Positions 1 through 5,873 of a stretch of 5,951 nt of DNA are shown in pieces. Every line of letters begins with the position of its first letter. Within the stretch, counting starts at the first letter, position 1. The DNA is taken from assembly GCA_049454855.1 (NCBI GenBank), contig JBMUAQ010000106.1, positions 1 through 5,951 of the forward strand. Reading direction: 5' to 3'. Under the pieces are notes generated by a model. It had not been told where the DNA came from. It was given only the letters and a program-made list of their open reading frames with translations, and did no database searches. The DNA is from UBA2093 sp049454855. Its GTDB lineage: Bacteria; Actinomycetota; Acidimicrobiia; Acidimicrobiales; Ilumatobacteraceae. The position numbers and the translations under genes were made by a program.

Positions 1-7
1 CGGACAC

Positions 8-29
8 GCCGCCCCTGGGGCGGCTTTTT
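8..29 (+). terminator. Rho-independent terminator of an upstream plus-strand gene
   Basis: A GC-only stem of seven base pairs (8-14 with 18-24) closes on a three-base loop and is followed directly by five T residues (25-29). This is the classic intrinsic terminator form. It has no T run on the other side, so it acts for plus-strand transcription entering from the left. It separates cimA from whatever lies upstream, which implies that cimA has its own promoter somewhere in 30-80. I cannot pick out a convincing -35/-10 pair there. Confidence 0.85.
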
Positions 30-66
30 CGTTCCCCGCACGCCGAGACCGACAGTCGCCAGAGAC

Positions 67-72
67 AAAGGA
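67..72 (+). promoter_or_regulatory. Shine-Dalgarno site of cimA
   Basis: AAAGGA lies 8 nt before the ATG at 81. It fixes the start at 81 rather than at the in-frame ATG at 99, which lacks such a site. The cimA message is therefore leadered, unlike the probable leaderless messages at the right end of the window. Confidence 0.65.
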
Positions 73-80
73 CAACCAAC

Positions 81-1667
81 ATGGGCACAGCACGAGAGAT
101 GGTCGAGGTCTTCGACACCACCCTCCGTGACGGCATGCAGGTCGAGGGCGTGTCGGCCACGGTGGAGGACAAGCTGCGGATCGCCGAGCAGCTCGACTTC
201 CTCGGTGTCCACTTCATCGAGGGCGGCTGGCCCGGTGCGAACCCGAAGGACATCGAGTTCTTCGCCCGTGCCGCCACCGAGCTCACGCTGCACAACTCCA
301 CCCTCGTGGCCTTCGGTTCCACGCGCCGCCCGCGCGGCAAGTCGGATGACGACGCGACGCTGCGCAACCTGCTGGATGCGGACACGTCCGCGGTGTGCAT
401 CGTGGCGAAGAGCTGGGACTACCACGTGACCGCGGCGCTCCAGACGACGCTCGAGGAGGGCGTGGAGATGGTGGCCGACTCCGTGCGGTTCCTCACCGGC
501 AACGGCCGCCGCGTGATGGTCGACCTCGAGCACTTCTTCGACGGCTTCCGCCACAACCCCGAGTTCGCCCTCCGCGTGGTGGAGGCGGCCCTGATGCAGG
601 GCGCCACCCATCTCGTGATGTGCGACACGAACGGCGGTTCGCTGCCCCATGACGTGGAGGAGACCGTGGCCCGCGTGAAGGCCATGGTGGGCAACGACGC
701 TGTGCTCGGCATCCACTGCCACGACGACACCGGGTGTGCGGTGGCGAACTCGATGGCGGCCGTGCGTGCCGGCGTGCGCCACGTGCAGGGCACGTTGAAC
801 GGCCTCGGCGAGCGCACGGGCAACACCAACCTCACCACCGTCATCCCGAACCTCGAGCTGAAGATGGGCTTCGACTGCCTGCCCGCGGGCCACATGAACC
901 GTCTCACCGCCGTCAGCCACCACGTGGCCGAGGTGCTGAACCGCCCCCTGAACCCGCAGGCCCCGTACGTGGGTGCCTCGGCATTCGCGCACAAGGCCGG
1001 CCTCCACGTGTCGGCGATCAAGCGCGCGAAGGATGCCTACGAGCACGTCGACCCCGAGGTGGTGGGCAACGGCACCCGTTTCGTGGTCAGCGAGATGGCA
1101 GGGCGTGCCACCATCGAGGTGAAGGCCGAGGAGCTCGGTCTCACGATGGACGGCCCCGCGGTGAACCAGGTGATCGACGACCTGAAGAGGCTCGAGCACG
1201 AGGGCTACCACTTCGAGGCCGCGGATGCCTCGCTTGAGATGCTGATGCGCCGCGCCGCCGGCTGGACCCAGGACCAGTTCAGGGTGGAGTCCATGCGCGT
1301 GATCACCGACGAGCACCCAGACGGCCGCTTCACCACGGAGGCCACCGTGAAGGTGTGGGTGGGCGAGCAGCGCATCGTGAAGACCGCGGAGGGCAACGGC
1401 CCCGTGAACGCGATCGACGCAGCCCTGCGCGCGGCACTCGAGCCCGAGTTCCCGCAGATCGGCCGCATCCACCTCACCGACTACAAGGTGCGCATCCTCG
1501 ATGCGGGCAGCGCCACCGGGGCGGTGACGCGGGTTCTCATCGACGCCACGAACGGCGAGCGTTCGTGGACCACCATCGGTGTGTCGGCGAACATCATCGA
1601 GGCCTCGTGGCAGGCCCTCGAGGAGTCGCTGGTCTACGGACTGCTGCACGCAACCCCGCACGAATAG
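81..1667 (+). CDS. cimA: (R)-citramalate synthase
   Basis: This enzyme condenses pyruvate with acetyl-CoA to (R)-citramalate, the first step of the threonine-independent route to 2-oxobutanoate and isoleucine; it is cytosolic. The 528-residue length fits the long CimA type. The HMGL-like TIM barrel opens with the FDTTLRDGMQ motif (residues 11-20, with R16 and D17 for substrate and metal), has the metal-binding HxH pair H212/H214 followed by D215, and carries the GLGERTGN loop (241-248). A C-terminal LeuA-type regulatory domain spans about 398-522, so feedback inhibition, probably by isoleucine, is expected from the family. The ATG at 81 has an AAAGGA Shine-Dalgarno 8 nt upstream. Alternatives in the same superfamily are 2-isopropylmalate and homocitrate synthases; the M19-Q20-V21-E22-G23 run after the RD pair and the short linker to the LeuA domain favour CimA. 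The reading frame is intact. It is first in a run of four closely spaced plus-strand genes. Confidence 0.92.
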   Translation: MGTAREMVEVFDTTLRDGMQVEGVSATVEDKLRIAEQLDFLGVHFIEGGWPGANPKDIEFFARAATELTLHNSTLVAFGSTRRPRGKSDDDATLRNLLDADTSAVCIVAKSWDYHVTAALQTTLEEGVEMVADSVRFLTGNGRRVMVDLEHFFDGFRHNPEFALRVVEAALMQGATHLVMCDTNGGSLPHDVEETVARVKAMVGNDAVLGIHCHDDTGCAVANSMAAVRAGVRHVQGTLNGLGERTGNTNLTTVIPNLELKMGFDCLPAGHMNRLTAVSHHVAEVLNRPLNPQAPYVGASAFAHKAGLHVSAIKRAKDAYEHVDPEVVGNGTRFVVSEMAGRATIEVKAEELGLTMDGPAVNQVIDDLKRLEHEGYHFEAADASLEMLMRRAAGWTQDQFRVESMRVITDEHPDGRFTTEATVKVWVGEQRIVKTAEGNGPVNAIDAALRAALEPEFPQIGRIHLTDYKVRILDAGSATGAVTRVLIDATNGERSWTTIGVSANIIEASWQALEESLVYGLLHATPHE

Positions 1668-1675
1668 GCTCGGGG
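1654..1675 (+). other. Small inverted repeat across the cimA stop and the next gene's leader
   Basis: CCCCG (1654-1658) can pair with CGGGG (1671-1675) around a 12-nt loop that contains the cimA stop codon (TAG, 1665-1667). The right arm is the only purine-rich stretch before the ATG at 1677, so pairing would hide it until a ribosome finishing cimA opened the stem. There is no T run, so it is not an intrinsic terminator. In GC-rich DNA a five-pair stem can occur by chance. Confidence 0.25.
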
Positions 1676-1676
1676 C

Positions 1677-2204
1677 ATGGCAGCCCCCCGTTTCGCCCCC
1701 GTGCCCGCCGCAGAGCCGGCACGCTCGTACGACTCACCCGACCACGTCCCCGCGCCGTGGGAACCCGACCGTCCCGCGGAGATCGTGGGACGCCAGCCTG
1801 TCGGTGAGCGTCTCGGGTACCAGGGCCCCGACCAGGGCTACGTGATCACCCTCGCCGAGCGTGCGCGCCCGCGTGTGCGCGTGCAGGCCGGCGAGAGCGT
1901 TGATGACGCACTGCGCGGGTGCTCGCTCGTGGCGCTGCGCCGTGCGTCGCTGTACGGTCGCGCACCAGTCGTGCACGACCTCACCCTCGCGCTCACTGTG
2001 TGGGGCTTCCTCGATGCGAACCCGCCGGCCGACCTCGTGGCGGCGCGCCGCGGACTGTTCGTGGGTGTGCACCACGCCCACCACTACGCCGAGGGCCGAC
2101 GCATCGCCGACATGGTTCCCGACGCCACGCTGCGGCTCACCCCGGACGCTGCCGCGGCCCGCATGCCGGCCGCCTGGCGCGAGCTCACGGGGTTCGGCAA
2201 GTGA
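1677..2204 (+). CDS. Protein of unknown function, coupled to acyl-CoA dehydrogenase
   Basis: I do not recognise a named family in this 175-residue protein. It has no signal peptide and no clear membrane span, so it is probably cytosolic. The N-terminal ~35 residues are proline-rich and look unstructured. Next comes a distinctive stretch, GRQPVGERLGYQGPDQGY (38-55), then a mixed segment with two probable helices: DDALRGCSLVALRRASLYG (76-94) and HDLTLALTVWGFLD (100-113). It continues with HHAHHY (132-137; histidines 132, 133, 135 and 136) and a C-terminal helix ending in WRELTG. The histidine cluster could bind a metal, but that is a guess. The ATG at 1677 lies 9 bp after the cimA stop and has only a weak purine-rich leader. 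Its TGA overlaps the GTG start of the acyl-CoA dehydrogenase by 4 bp, so the two are probably translated together. The conserved look (W, Y, G and H-rich blocks) and uninterrupted frame support a real gene. Confidence 0.8.
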   Translation: MAAPRFAPVPAAEPARSYDSPDHVPAPWEPDRPAEIVGRQPVGERLGYQGPDQGYVITLAERARPRVRVQAGESVDDALRGCSLVALRRASLYGRAPVVHDLTLALTVWGFLDANPPADLVAARRGLFVGVHHAHHYAEGRRIADMVPDATLRLTPDAAAARMPAAWRELTGFGK

Positions 2205-3988
2205 CCGCGTACCGAGCCCCGCTCGGGGACATGGGGTTCGTGCTCGACCGTTTCTGTCGGCTCGGTGCCATCGCGGCGATGCCCGCGTTCGAGGACATCG
2301 ACACCTCCGTCGTGCCCGACATGCTGGCCGAGGCCGCGCGTTTCTTCGAGGGCACGTTCGCGCCGTTGAACCGTGTGGGCGACGAGCAGGGTTCGCACCG
2401 CAACGACGACGGATCAGTGTCGACGCCGGACGGCTTCCGCGACGCCTACCGCGCGTACGTGGAGTCCGGATGGGGCGCCGTGGGGTTCGACCCCGGTCTC
2501 GGCGGCGGGGGGTTCCCGTGGGTGGTGAACATCGCCATCCAGGAGATCATGAACTCGGCGAACATGGCGCTCGCCATGGCACCGCTGCTCACACAGGGCG
2601 CCATCGATGCGATCCTGCACCACGGTGACGAGGTGCAGCGCATGACGTGGCTGCCGAAGATGATCTCGGGTGAGTGGACGGGCACCATGAACCTCACCGA
2701 GCCCGACGCCGGCAGCGACGTGGGTGCGGTGCGCACGAGGGCGGTGCGCCAGCAGGACGGCACCTATCTCATCTCGGGCACGAAGATCTACATCACCTTC
2801 GGCGCGCACGACATGGCCGACAACATCGTGCACCTCGTGCTGGCCCGCACCCCCGACTCGCCGCCGGGGACGAAGGGCATCTCGTGCTTCATCGTGCCGC
2901 AGTTCCTGGTGAACGCCGACGGCTCCCTCGGCCGGGAGAACGACGTGAGGTGCGTGAGCATCGAGCACAAGACGGGCATCAAGGCGAGCCCCACGTGCGT
3001 GCTCTCCTACGGCGACAACGGCGGTGCGGTGGGTTACCTCATCGGCGAGGAGAACCGCGGCATGACCTACATGTTCACGATGATGAACCAGGCCCGCCTC
3101 GGTGTGGGCCTGGAGGGGCTCGCACTCGTGGAGCGCGCGTACCAGCAGGCACTCGAGTACTCCGTGCAGCGTCGCCAGGGCAAGGCACCGGGCGCCGCGG
3201 GTGGCGAGAGCTCGCCGATCATCGATCATCCCGACGTGAAGCGGATGCTGCTCACCATGAAGAGCACCGCCGAGGCGCTGCGCCGGCTCATCTACTGGAA
3301 CGCGGCGTGTCTCGACATGGCGGCGCACCACCCCGACCCCGACGAGAGGGTGCGCGCGGCCGACCTCGCCGCGCTGCTCACCCCGCTGTCGAAGGGCTGG
3401 GGCACCGACATGGCCGTCGACATGACCGGCATCGCCGTGCAGGTGCACGGCGGGATGGGTTTCATCGAGGAGACCGGGGTGGCCCAGCACTGGCGCGACT
3501 CGCGCATCACCACCATCTACGAGGGCACGAACGGCATCCAGGCGATGGATCTCGTGGGCCGCAAGATCGGCCTGCGCGGCGGAGCCGTGGTGACGGGCCT
3601 GTTTGAACAGATCGCCTCGCTCGATGCCCGCCTCGCGGCACACGCGGAACTCACCGGTGTGCGTCGCGAGCTCGCCTCGGCGCTCGACTCTGTGCGGCGC
3701 ACGACCCAGTGGATCATGGAGCACGCGGGCAACCCTGTCGATGTCCTCGCGGGCGCCACCCCGTACCTGCGGCAGATGTCGGTGCTGGTGGGCGGGCACT
3801 GCATGGCACTGTCGGCGCTGCTCGTGCTCGAGGAGGGCGGCCTCGATGCCGCCACCGCGGGCGCGAAGGTGGGCTCGGCGCGCTTCTTCTGCGAGCAGCT
3901 GCTGCCGCAGGTGACCGGCCTCGAGGGGGCCGTGACGGGCGACAGCGCACTGCTGATGTCGTTCGACGCCGGGGCACTCGCGCTCTGA
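2201..3988 (+). CDS. Acyl-CoA dehydrogenase, long DmdC-like type
   Basis: This is a flavoprotein that makes the alpha-beta double bond in an acyl-CoA thioester and passes electrons to electron-transfer flavoprotein. I place the start at the GTG at 2201, giving 595 residues beginning with the typical N-terminal YRAPLGDMGFVLD segment (4-16, AcylCoA_DH_N-like). The family is usually about 590-600 residues, so the frame's longer open stretch back to 1919 is not used. Visible landmarks are the TEPDAGSD signature (166-173), QVHGGMGF (414-421) and IYEGTNGIQ with the probable catalytic base E441. After about residue 465 comes the extra helical C-terminal region (PF12806-like) that marks this long class. 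Relatives include fatty acyl-CoA dehydrogenases and the 3-methylmercaptopropionyl-CoA dehydrogenase DmdC; the substrate cannot be read from sequence. The GTGA overlap with the upstream gene's stop implies translational coupling. The frame is intact. Confidence 0.93.
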   Translation: MTAYRAPLGDMGFVLDRFCRLGAIAAMPAFEDIDTSVVPDMLAEAARFFEGTFAPLNRVGDEQGSHRNDDGSVSTPDGFRDAYRAYVESGWGAVGFDPGLGGGGFPWVVNIAIQEIMNSANMALAMAPLLTQGAIDAILHHGDEVQRMTWLPKMISGEWTGTMNLTEPDAGSDVGAVRTRAVRQQDGTYLISGTKIYITFGAHDMADNIVHLVLARTPDSPPGTKGISCFIVPQFLVNADGSLGRENDVRCVSIEHKTGIKASPTCVLSYGDNGGAVGYLIGEENRGMTYMFTMMNQARLGVGLEGLALVERAYQQALEYSVQRRQGKAPGAAGGESSPIIDHPDVKRMLLTMKSTAEALRRLIYWNAACLDMAAHHPDPDERVRAADLAALLTPLSKGWGTDMAVDMTGIAVQVHGGMGFIEETGVAQHWRDSRITTIYEGTNGIQAMDLVGRKIGLRGGAVVTGLFEQIASLDARLAAHAELTGVRRELASALDSVRRTTQWIMEHAGNPVDVLAGATPYLRQMSVLVGGHCMALSALLVLEEGGLDAATAGAKVGSARFFCEQLLPQVTGLEGAVTGDSALLMSFDAGALAL

Positions 3989-4010
3989 CGGCGCGACCCG
4001 GGACGGTGGC

Positions 4011-4724
4011 ATGACCAGGGGACCCGACCCCGCGCTCGTCGAGGAGCGGATCGGGCACTCCTTCCGGGACCGCGAACTGCTCGTCACCGCATGCACACGC
4101 GGCAGCCGCCGCTTCGCGATGCTCGAGTTCCTCGGCGACTCGTTCCTCGGGCTGTCGGTGGGCATGTCGGTCCTCGAGGCGGGTGGCGGCGCGGAAGAAC
4201 ACATGCGGCTCGTCGGCAACAAGCACCTCGCGAAGCGCTTCCACCTCGTGTTCACGGGCAGGGGCGACGGCGAGCAGGAGGACTACGTGGAGACCGTGGT
4301 GGGCGCAGTGGTGCTCGATGCGGGGGTGCAGGAGGCGGTGCGCGTCGCCGCGGTGCTGCACGGCTCGTTCGCCCCTCCGCAATGGCACTCGGCGCCGGCC
4401 GTCATGTGGCTCGGAGGTGAACCCGAGCCGGGAACCTCGTGGTTCGGGGCGACGGTGCTGAAGGCGGTGTGCACCGAGCACGTGGTGCTGAGCAGGTGGA
4501 ACACCCGTTCCATGGCGCTTCTGCTGAACAGCAGACGGCGCCGGCTGATGAACCACGGCCGGCTGGACGCAGCCGCGAGAAGTCTGGACTGGACGGTTCA
4601 TCCTCTCCGCGAGCGGCGCACCGTGATGCACGAGGGCATCGCCGCAACGATGCGCGGGTGCGGATGGGAGACCACGCGCGGGCTCGCCCGCGCCCTTCTC
4701 GGCCTGGCTGACCTGCGGCCCTGA
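4011..4724 (+). CDS. RNase III-like protein with a second, degenerate RNase III fold
   Basis: The 237-residue protein begins like RNase III: ERIGHSFRDRELL (12-24), a degraded ALTH helix (ACTRGS, 27-32), the signature MLEFLGDS (37-44), then LVGNKHLAKRF (67-77) and DYVETVVGAVVLDAG (91-105). Aligned by eye to E. coli RNase III, the metal-binding E41, D45, D114 and E117 match E39, D43, D91 and E94, while E38 is replaced by A36. The D43-to-D91 spacing is about 20 residues shorter than in E. coli. The second half appears to repeat the fold without a dsRNA-binding domain: SWFGATVLKAVCTEHV (143-158) resembles the signature helix with its acids lost, RLMNHGRLDAAARSL (178-192) resembles the LxxLA helix, and HEGIAATMRGCGWE (207-220) resembles the ExxIGAIYLDGG helix, keeping only E208. 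Predicted role: a nuclease, or RNA-binding remnant, acting on structured RNA. The ATG at 4011 follows the dehydrogenase stop by 22 bp, with GGGA at 4000-4003 as a weak ribosome site. Confidence 0.72.
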   Translation: MTRGPDPALVEERIGHSFRDRELLVTACTRGSRRFAMLEFLGDSFLGLSVGMSVLEAGGGAEEHMRLVGNKHLAKRFHLVFTGRGDGEQEDYVETVVGAVVLDAGVQEAVRVAAVLHGSFAPPQWHSAPAVMWLGGEPEPGTSWFGATVLKAVCTEHVVLSRWNTRSMALLLNSRRRRLMNHGRLDAAARSLDWTVHPLRERRTVMHEGIAATMRGCGWETTRGLARALLGLADLRP

Positions 4725-4727
4725 GCG

Positions 4728-5114
4728 TCAGTCGGCGTCGACCGCGTGGCGCCTGAGCGCGTCGACGTCGCAGAACTCCGCCGCCGCAATGTGGGTGGAG
4801 GCGAGCCTCACCCGCGGCGCCATGCCCGCCTCGTGGGCCTCCTGCCAGCGTGACGCACAGAGGCACCACAGGTCGCCGGCCTTGAGCCCGGGGAAGCCGT
4901 ACTGGGGCATCGGCGTGCTGAGGTCGTTGCCGACGGACTTCGAGAACGCGAGGAACGCATCCGTCATCACCGCGCACACCGCGTGCACGCCCACGTCGTC
5001 GCCGCCCACCTCGCAGCAGCCGGTGCGGTAGAAGCCGGTCATCGGGTCGGTGCAGCACGTCTCGAGCGGGCCGCCGAGTACGTTCAGCTGGTCGGTCTGC
5101 GAACGCCCGGTCAT
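4728..5114 (-). CDS. DUF2237 family protein
   Basis: This 128-residue cytosolic protein matches the DUF2237 (PF09996) pattern by eye. It has a doubled-cysteine opening (C20, C21), then MTGFYRTGCCEVGGDDVG (25-42; C33, C34), HAVCAVMTDAFLAFSKSVGN (44-63), FPGLKAGDLWCLCASRW (74-90; C84, C86) and a C-terminal THIAAAEF stretch. The conserved cysteines suggest a metal or redox site, but the family's function is not established. I chose the ATG at 5114 because it overlaps the transporter's TGA as ATGA and gives the usual family length; the same frame stays open further upstream only as a shadow of the transporter gene. No separate Shine-Dalgarno is evident, consistent with re-initiation after the transporter. 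Its stop lies 3 bp from the stop of the convergent RNase III-like gene. Confidence 0.88.
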   Translation of the reverse strand: MTGRSQTDQLNVLGGPLETCCTDPMTGFYRTGCCEVGGDDVGVHAVCAVMTDAFLAFSKSVGNDLSTPMPQYGFPGLKAGDLWCLCASRWQEAHEAGMAPRVRLASTHIAAAEFCDVDALRRHAVDAD

Positions 5115-5818
5115 GAGATCTGTGTGCCGAGGAGCGTGCCCACCAGGTACGTGGCGGCGGTGGCGGCGAGGAGTATCCCCACCTGGCGCAGGGACGAGCG
5201 CACCACCGAGCGCTCGGTGGAACGACCGAGGGCGGCACCGACGAACGCAGCCGACACGATGCCGATCGTCACCGAGGCAACCGCGGCACCGTTGCCCGAG
5301 GAGAAGAACCAGGGCACCACCGGCAGCAGGGCGCCCAACACGAACATCACGAACGAGAGCGAGGCGGCACCGATTGCGGAGGGCATCTCGTTGGGGTCGA
5401 TGCCGAACTCCTCCTTGGCATGCACCAGCAGCGCACGGTCGGGGTCCTGCATCACCTCCGTGGCACCCGCGATGGCCTGCTCGCGGGTCATGCCGTGGGC
5501 CTCGTAGAAGGCGGCCAGCTCGAGCGTCTCCTTCTCCGGGTTGCGGGCGAGCTCGCGTCGCTCGATCTCGAGCTCGCGCTCGACCAGTTCGTTCTGCGCG
5601 GACACGGAGATCCATTCGCCGGCGGCCATGCTGAAGGCTCCTGCCACCGCACCGGCGAGACCGCCGAGACGCACCACCGAGGCGGCCACACCGCCACCGG
5701 CGAACCCGAGCACGAGCGACACGTTGGAGGTGAGACCGTCGCTGATGCCGAACACTGCGGCTCGGGCGAGACCGCCCGCGACCGACCGGTGGTCCTCGTT
5801 GGCCATCACATGCGACAT
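5111..5818 (-). CDS. VIT1/CCC1 family Fe2+/Mn2+ transporter
   Basis: This 235-residue inner-membrane protein fits the VIT1/CCC1 (DUF125) family, which moves Fe2+ or Mn2+ across membranes, usually by proton exchange. TM1 contains the family motif GISDGLTSNVSLVLGFAGG (24-42) with the intramembrane D27. TM2 carries FSMAAGEWISV (62-72) with M64 and E68. The cytosolic metal-binding loop is rich in glutamate (E77, E80, E82, E84, E86, E89, E95, E97, E100, E106, E113, E121, E136, E137). Three further spans lie near 150-172, 178-197 and 213-231, giving the usual five. I chose the ATG at 5818: a TANNNT box sits 7 nt upstream, and an earlier start would run into the divergent gltX promoter. The ATG at 5806 is a second possibility. 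The stop overlaps the DUF2237 start. Iron against manganese cannot be decided from sequence. Confidence 0.9.
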   Translation of the reverse strand: MSHVMANEDHRSVAGGLARAAVFGISDGLTSNVSLVLGFAGGGVAASVVRLGGLAGAVAGAFSMAAGEWISVSAQNELVERELEIERRELARNPEKETLELAAFYEAHGMTREQAIAGATEVMQDPDRALLVHAKEEFGIDPNEMPSAIGAASLSFVMFVLGALLPVVPWFFSSGNGAAVASVTIGIVSAAFVGAALGRSTERSVVRSSLRQVGILLAATAATYLVGTLLGTQIS

Positions 5819-5825
5819 GCATCCA

Positions 5826-5831
5826 ACGCTA
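5826..5831 (-). promoter_or_regulatory. Putative -10 box of the metal transporter operon
   Basis: Read on the minus strand, TAGCGT matches the actinobacterial TANNNT form and ends 7 nt before the ATG at 5818. Transcription would then start at or next to the A of the ATG, giving a leaderless message. No recognisable TTGACA-like -35 is present at the usual distance. Alternatively, the GGA 4 nt before the ATG could act as a poor, too-close ribosome site on a longer message. Confidence 0.5.
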
Positions 5832-5860
5832 GACGAGGAAGGTGCGTGAGGCGCCCCTAC

Positions 5861-5866
5861 TAACCT
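5861..5866 (+). promoter_or_regulatory. Putative -10 box of gltX
   Basis: TAACCT fits TANNNT and is followed by exactly 7 nt before the gltX ATG at 5874, so the transcript probably begins at the start codon. No Shine-Dalgarno sequence lies between the box and the ATG, which supports leaderless initiation. I see no clear -35 element; that region overlaps the opposing transporter promoter. Confidence 0.55.
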
Positions 5867-5873
5867 TGTGTGC

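Noticed and set aside
419..1021. Open frame of 200 codons on the minus strand inside cimA
   Set aside because: It is antisense to conserved CimA motifs and has no recognisable domain or ribosome site.
1919..2200. Extra 94 codons in frame upstream of the acyl-CoA dehydrogenase
   Set aside because: The added segment is arginine-rich shadow of the preceding gene. The family begins at the YRAPL segment right after the GTG at 2201, which also gives the usual length.
2414..4255. Long open frame of 613 codons on the minus strand
   Set aside because: It lies opposite the acyl-CoA dehydrogenase, which has full family motifs. Its translation is rich in H, R, A and V without any domain, as expected of the antisense of a GC-rich gene.
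4736..4767. Inverted repeat CGTCGAC / GTCGACG as a terminator for the convergent genes
   Set aside because: It has an 18-nt loop and no T run on either strand, and it lies inside the DUF2237 coding region. Such repeats of a palindromic hexamer are common at this GC level.
4402..5238. Open frame of 278 codons on the minus strand spanning the convergent junction
   Set aside because: It overlaps both the RNase III-like gene and the DUF2237 gene in a different frame, and its translation is low-complexity P, R and A.
5115..5822. N-terminal extension of the DUF2237 frame to 5822
   Set aside because: It is a shadow of the transporter gene in another frame and is full of R, G and H. The DUF2237 homology starts only after the ATG at 5114.
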